From contig CDRNVI010000086.1 in assembly GCA_977017575.1 (NCBI GenBank), positions 1 through 63,792 of the forward strand: a DNA stretch of 63,792 nucleotides. Reading direction: 5' to 3'. Position 1 is the first letter of the stretch. Each line of letters begins with the position of its first letter. Both the position numbers and the translations under genes were made by a program. The notes beneath the pieces were generated by a model, which did not search any database, had not been told where the DNA came from, and saw only the letters and a program-made list of their open reading frames with translations. The stretch comes from Paramoeba atlantica (Eukaryota; Discosea). Of this stretch, positions 62,632 to 63,792 are shown piece after piece.

Positions 62632-62910
62632 GGATAACAGGCTCTTCGCTTTCAAACGACAAACGCGTTTCCTGCAGGGTCATTATGGTAACACCATGAC
62701 TCCGCATGAATATCACGGCCTGGTGTAGATGATAACTGCGACGTAGAGCCAATGCGTCCGAGGACTTGCATTTCAATGTGTCCACGTTTAAAAAAAAATC
62801 CAAGTCATTCCGGATTGCTCCGGATGGTCACTGGCAAGCCAGACCCTTCACAGACAGATTTGGAACGACAGATTTGGTCCACGTTTAGGGTGCTCACCAC
62901 GAACAACCCT
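62632..62910 (-). pseudogene. LINE endonuclease fragment, N-terminal end
   Basis: The minus strand reads VSTLNVDTLKCKSSDALALR, then FMRSHGVTIMTLQETRLSFE. This matches LINE-A 44630-44780 (STLKVDTLKVKATDTFTLRK, MALQETRL). The catalytic-site Glu of QET is present. The frame is split by a short SINE-1 at 62791-62877 and ends after VIH. Confidence 0.8.
62791..62877 (-). repeat. SINE-1, last 75 bp only, with 10-bp target-site duplication
   Basis: TCCACGTTTA occurs at 62781-62790 and 62878-62887. A heavily 5'-truncated copy starting from the 3' tail, as expected for LINE-driven retroposition. Confidence 0.88.
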
Positions 62911-63009
62911 CTCATAGCTTGAATCTTGGGTCTCCGCTCTCCGGCGCCACGCCGAAAACAGGTTTTGCGCTCCCGATTGCGTCCGTGCCATGATTTTGGG
63001 AGTAGAATG

Positions 63010-63060
63010 CTGCTGCTGCTGCTGCTGCTGCTGAAGAAGAAGAAGGAAGAAGGAAGAAGT
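63010..63060 (+). repeat. CTG and AAG microsatellites
   Basis: Eight CTG units, then AAGAAGAAGGAAGAAGG sequence, just upstream of a SINE-2. Confidence 0.85.
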
Positions 63061-63065
63061 GTATT

Positions 63066-63477
63066 TGGAAGACGGTGGGCCTTACAACCTGCAGGTTGTT
63101 GGTTCGATTCCCGCTATCGACAAAACTCGCAACCTGGCGGCCTCACTACAAAGGGGGAGCGATCAGGCGTGCCTTCAAGGCCCAAACCCAACCCCGTTCC
63201 CCTGGAGGACCGACCCGGAACCGCCGAGCCGAACCAAGCTCCAGCGCAGCCGCTAAATTGCGAGCTGCTTACGCAAAGAAGGCTTGAGACACAGCCTACA
63301 CGATGCAACGGGGTGGACGCCCGTCCTGGTAGCTACGGTTGGGTAGCCGTGCTCGGGCCGCAAGGCGTCGAGTGCCGCCTGGGAAGGGGATAGCAAGACG
63401 ATGAAGGTCGGTGAAATGAGACTCTACCCCAACGGTTGGCGCTGCAGAGCCCTCCGTGTTCTTCTTCTTCTTCTTCA
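63066..63477 (+). repeat. SINE-2, nearly full length
   Basis: Starts in the head at GAAGACGGTGGGCC and ends in a short CTT tail (63460-63476). The body is almost identical to 42970-43356. Confidence 0.85.
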
Positions 63478-63529
63478 CATGTGGCCAAATGTGTTTTTGA
63501 TGTTCAGCAGCACGTTGGTCACAGACCCT

Positions 63530-63651
63530 GCTACGACGACCATACTACGGTGAAAACACCACATCCCGTTCGCTTTGTGAAGTTAGGCACCGTCAGGCTC
63601 AGTTAGTACTGAGGTGAGCGATCGCTCGGGAACCCTGAGTGTCGTACTCTT
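63530..63651 (+). rRNA. 5S rRNA gene or close derivative
   Basis: About 120 bp with the 5S landmarks in order: ACGACCATAC near the 5' end, GAAGTTAGGCACCGTC, GTTAGTACTGAGGTG, CGGGAACCCTGAGTGTCGTA. The terminal TACGAC and GTCGTA pair as helix I. Substitutions such as GTTAGGCA for the usual GTTAAGCA suggest drift, so it may be a 5S-derived repeat. A CTCTT run follows instead of a long T terminator. Confidence 0.8.
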
Positions 63652-63653
63652 AG

Positions 63654-63792
63654 TGGAGGTGGCGGAGTGGCAAGAACTCAAAGTTTGAAGCACATGGTGC
63701 TCAGACGGCGAGTTCAAACCCACTCATCGCAATATTCCTGGCGGCCTCACTCTAAGAGACTGGGCTGATAACCGACTAGGCCCAGTACTCGG
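63654..63792 (+). repeat. SINE-1, cut by window end
   Basis: The head GTGGAGGTGGCGGAGTGG begins two or three bases after the 5S end and runs into the body. Confidence 0.88.

Noticed and set aside
1-63792. LTR retrotransposons or virus-like elements
   Set aside because: I saw no long terminal repeats, no gag, protease or integrase, and no capsid-like frames; the RNase H domains all belong to LINEs.

Overview
The window is eukaryotic DNA made almost wholly of transposable elements. The evidence is tRNA-headed SINEs, LINEs of both the apurinic-endonuclease and the restriction-like-endonuclease kinds, a Rep/helicase Helitron, foldback MITEs, microsatellite tails and a 5S rRNA-like gene. I see no ordinary host protein gene with exons. 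The species cannot be named from this; a protist or alga with a repeat-rich genome fits best. Names such as LINE-A, X, Y, SINE-1, MITE-A and E are my own labels.

Layout. Positions 1-316 hold two SINE-1 pieces head to head. A 12.4-kb block (317-12728) is then repeated in direct tandem (12729-25129) with very few differences. Each block carries a MITE, an intact 301-codon zinc-finger ORF, several SINE-1 and SINE-2 copies, and a nest on the minus strand: R2-like element X is split by R2-like element Y, Y is split by a 313-bp retroposon, and the 5' side of X is split by a 5'-truncated LINE-A. Positions 25.1-37.2 kb are a patchwork of broken LINE ends, SINEs, segmental duplications, a recurrent 'E' repeat ending in a long palindrome, and bacterial IS30-like helix-turn-helix fragments. 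Positions 37.2-43.7 kb are a second nest: LINE-Z is interrupted by LINE-B, by a SINE-1, and by a 972-bp composite that ends in SINE-2 and about 75 CTT repeats. Target-site duplications mark each insertion, and related uninterrupted copies exist at 25.9-26.3 kb for the last two. The most complete LINE (LINE-A) lies at 44.0-49.0 kb.

Positions 49-53 kb hold more E, MITE, SINE and minisatellite DNA. Positions 53.3-59.9 kb hold a nearly complete Helitron: C2H2 fingers, Rep with HUH and two-tyrosine motifs, PIF1-like helicase, and a C-terminal Ulp1-type cysteine protease. Triplicated GC-rich repeats, MITEs and SINEs follow, and the window ends with a 5S rRNA-like gene abutted by SINE-1.

How the parts work together. 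The LINEs probably supply the retroposition machinery used by the SINEs. SINE and LINE copies share target-site duplications of 10-15 bp and frequent 5' truncation, and each LINE family has its own microsatellite-like 3' tail: TTGG in LINE-A, TTGTG in LINE-B, GGATA in LINE-Z. The Helitron and the MITEs move as DNA. The zinc-finger ORF and a few short ORFs are not recognised.
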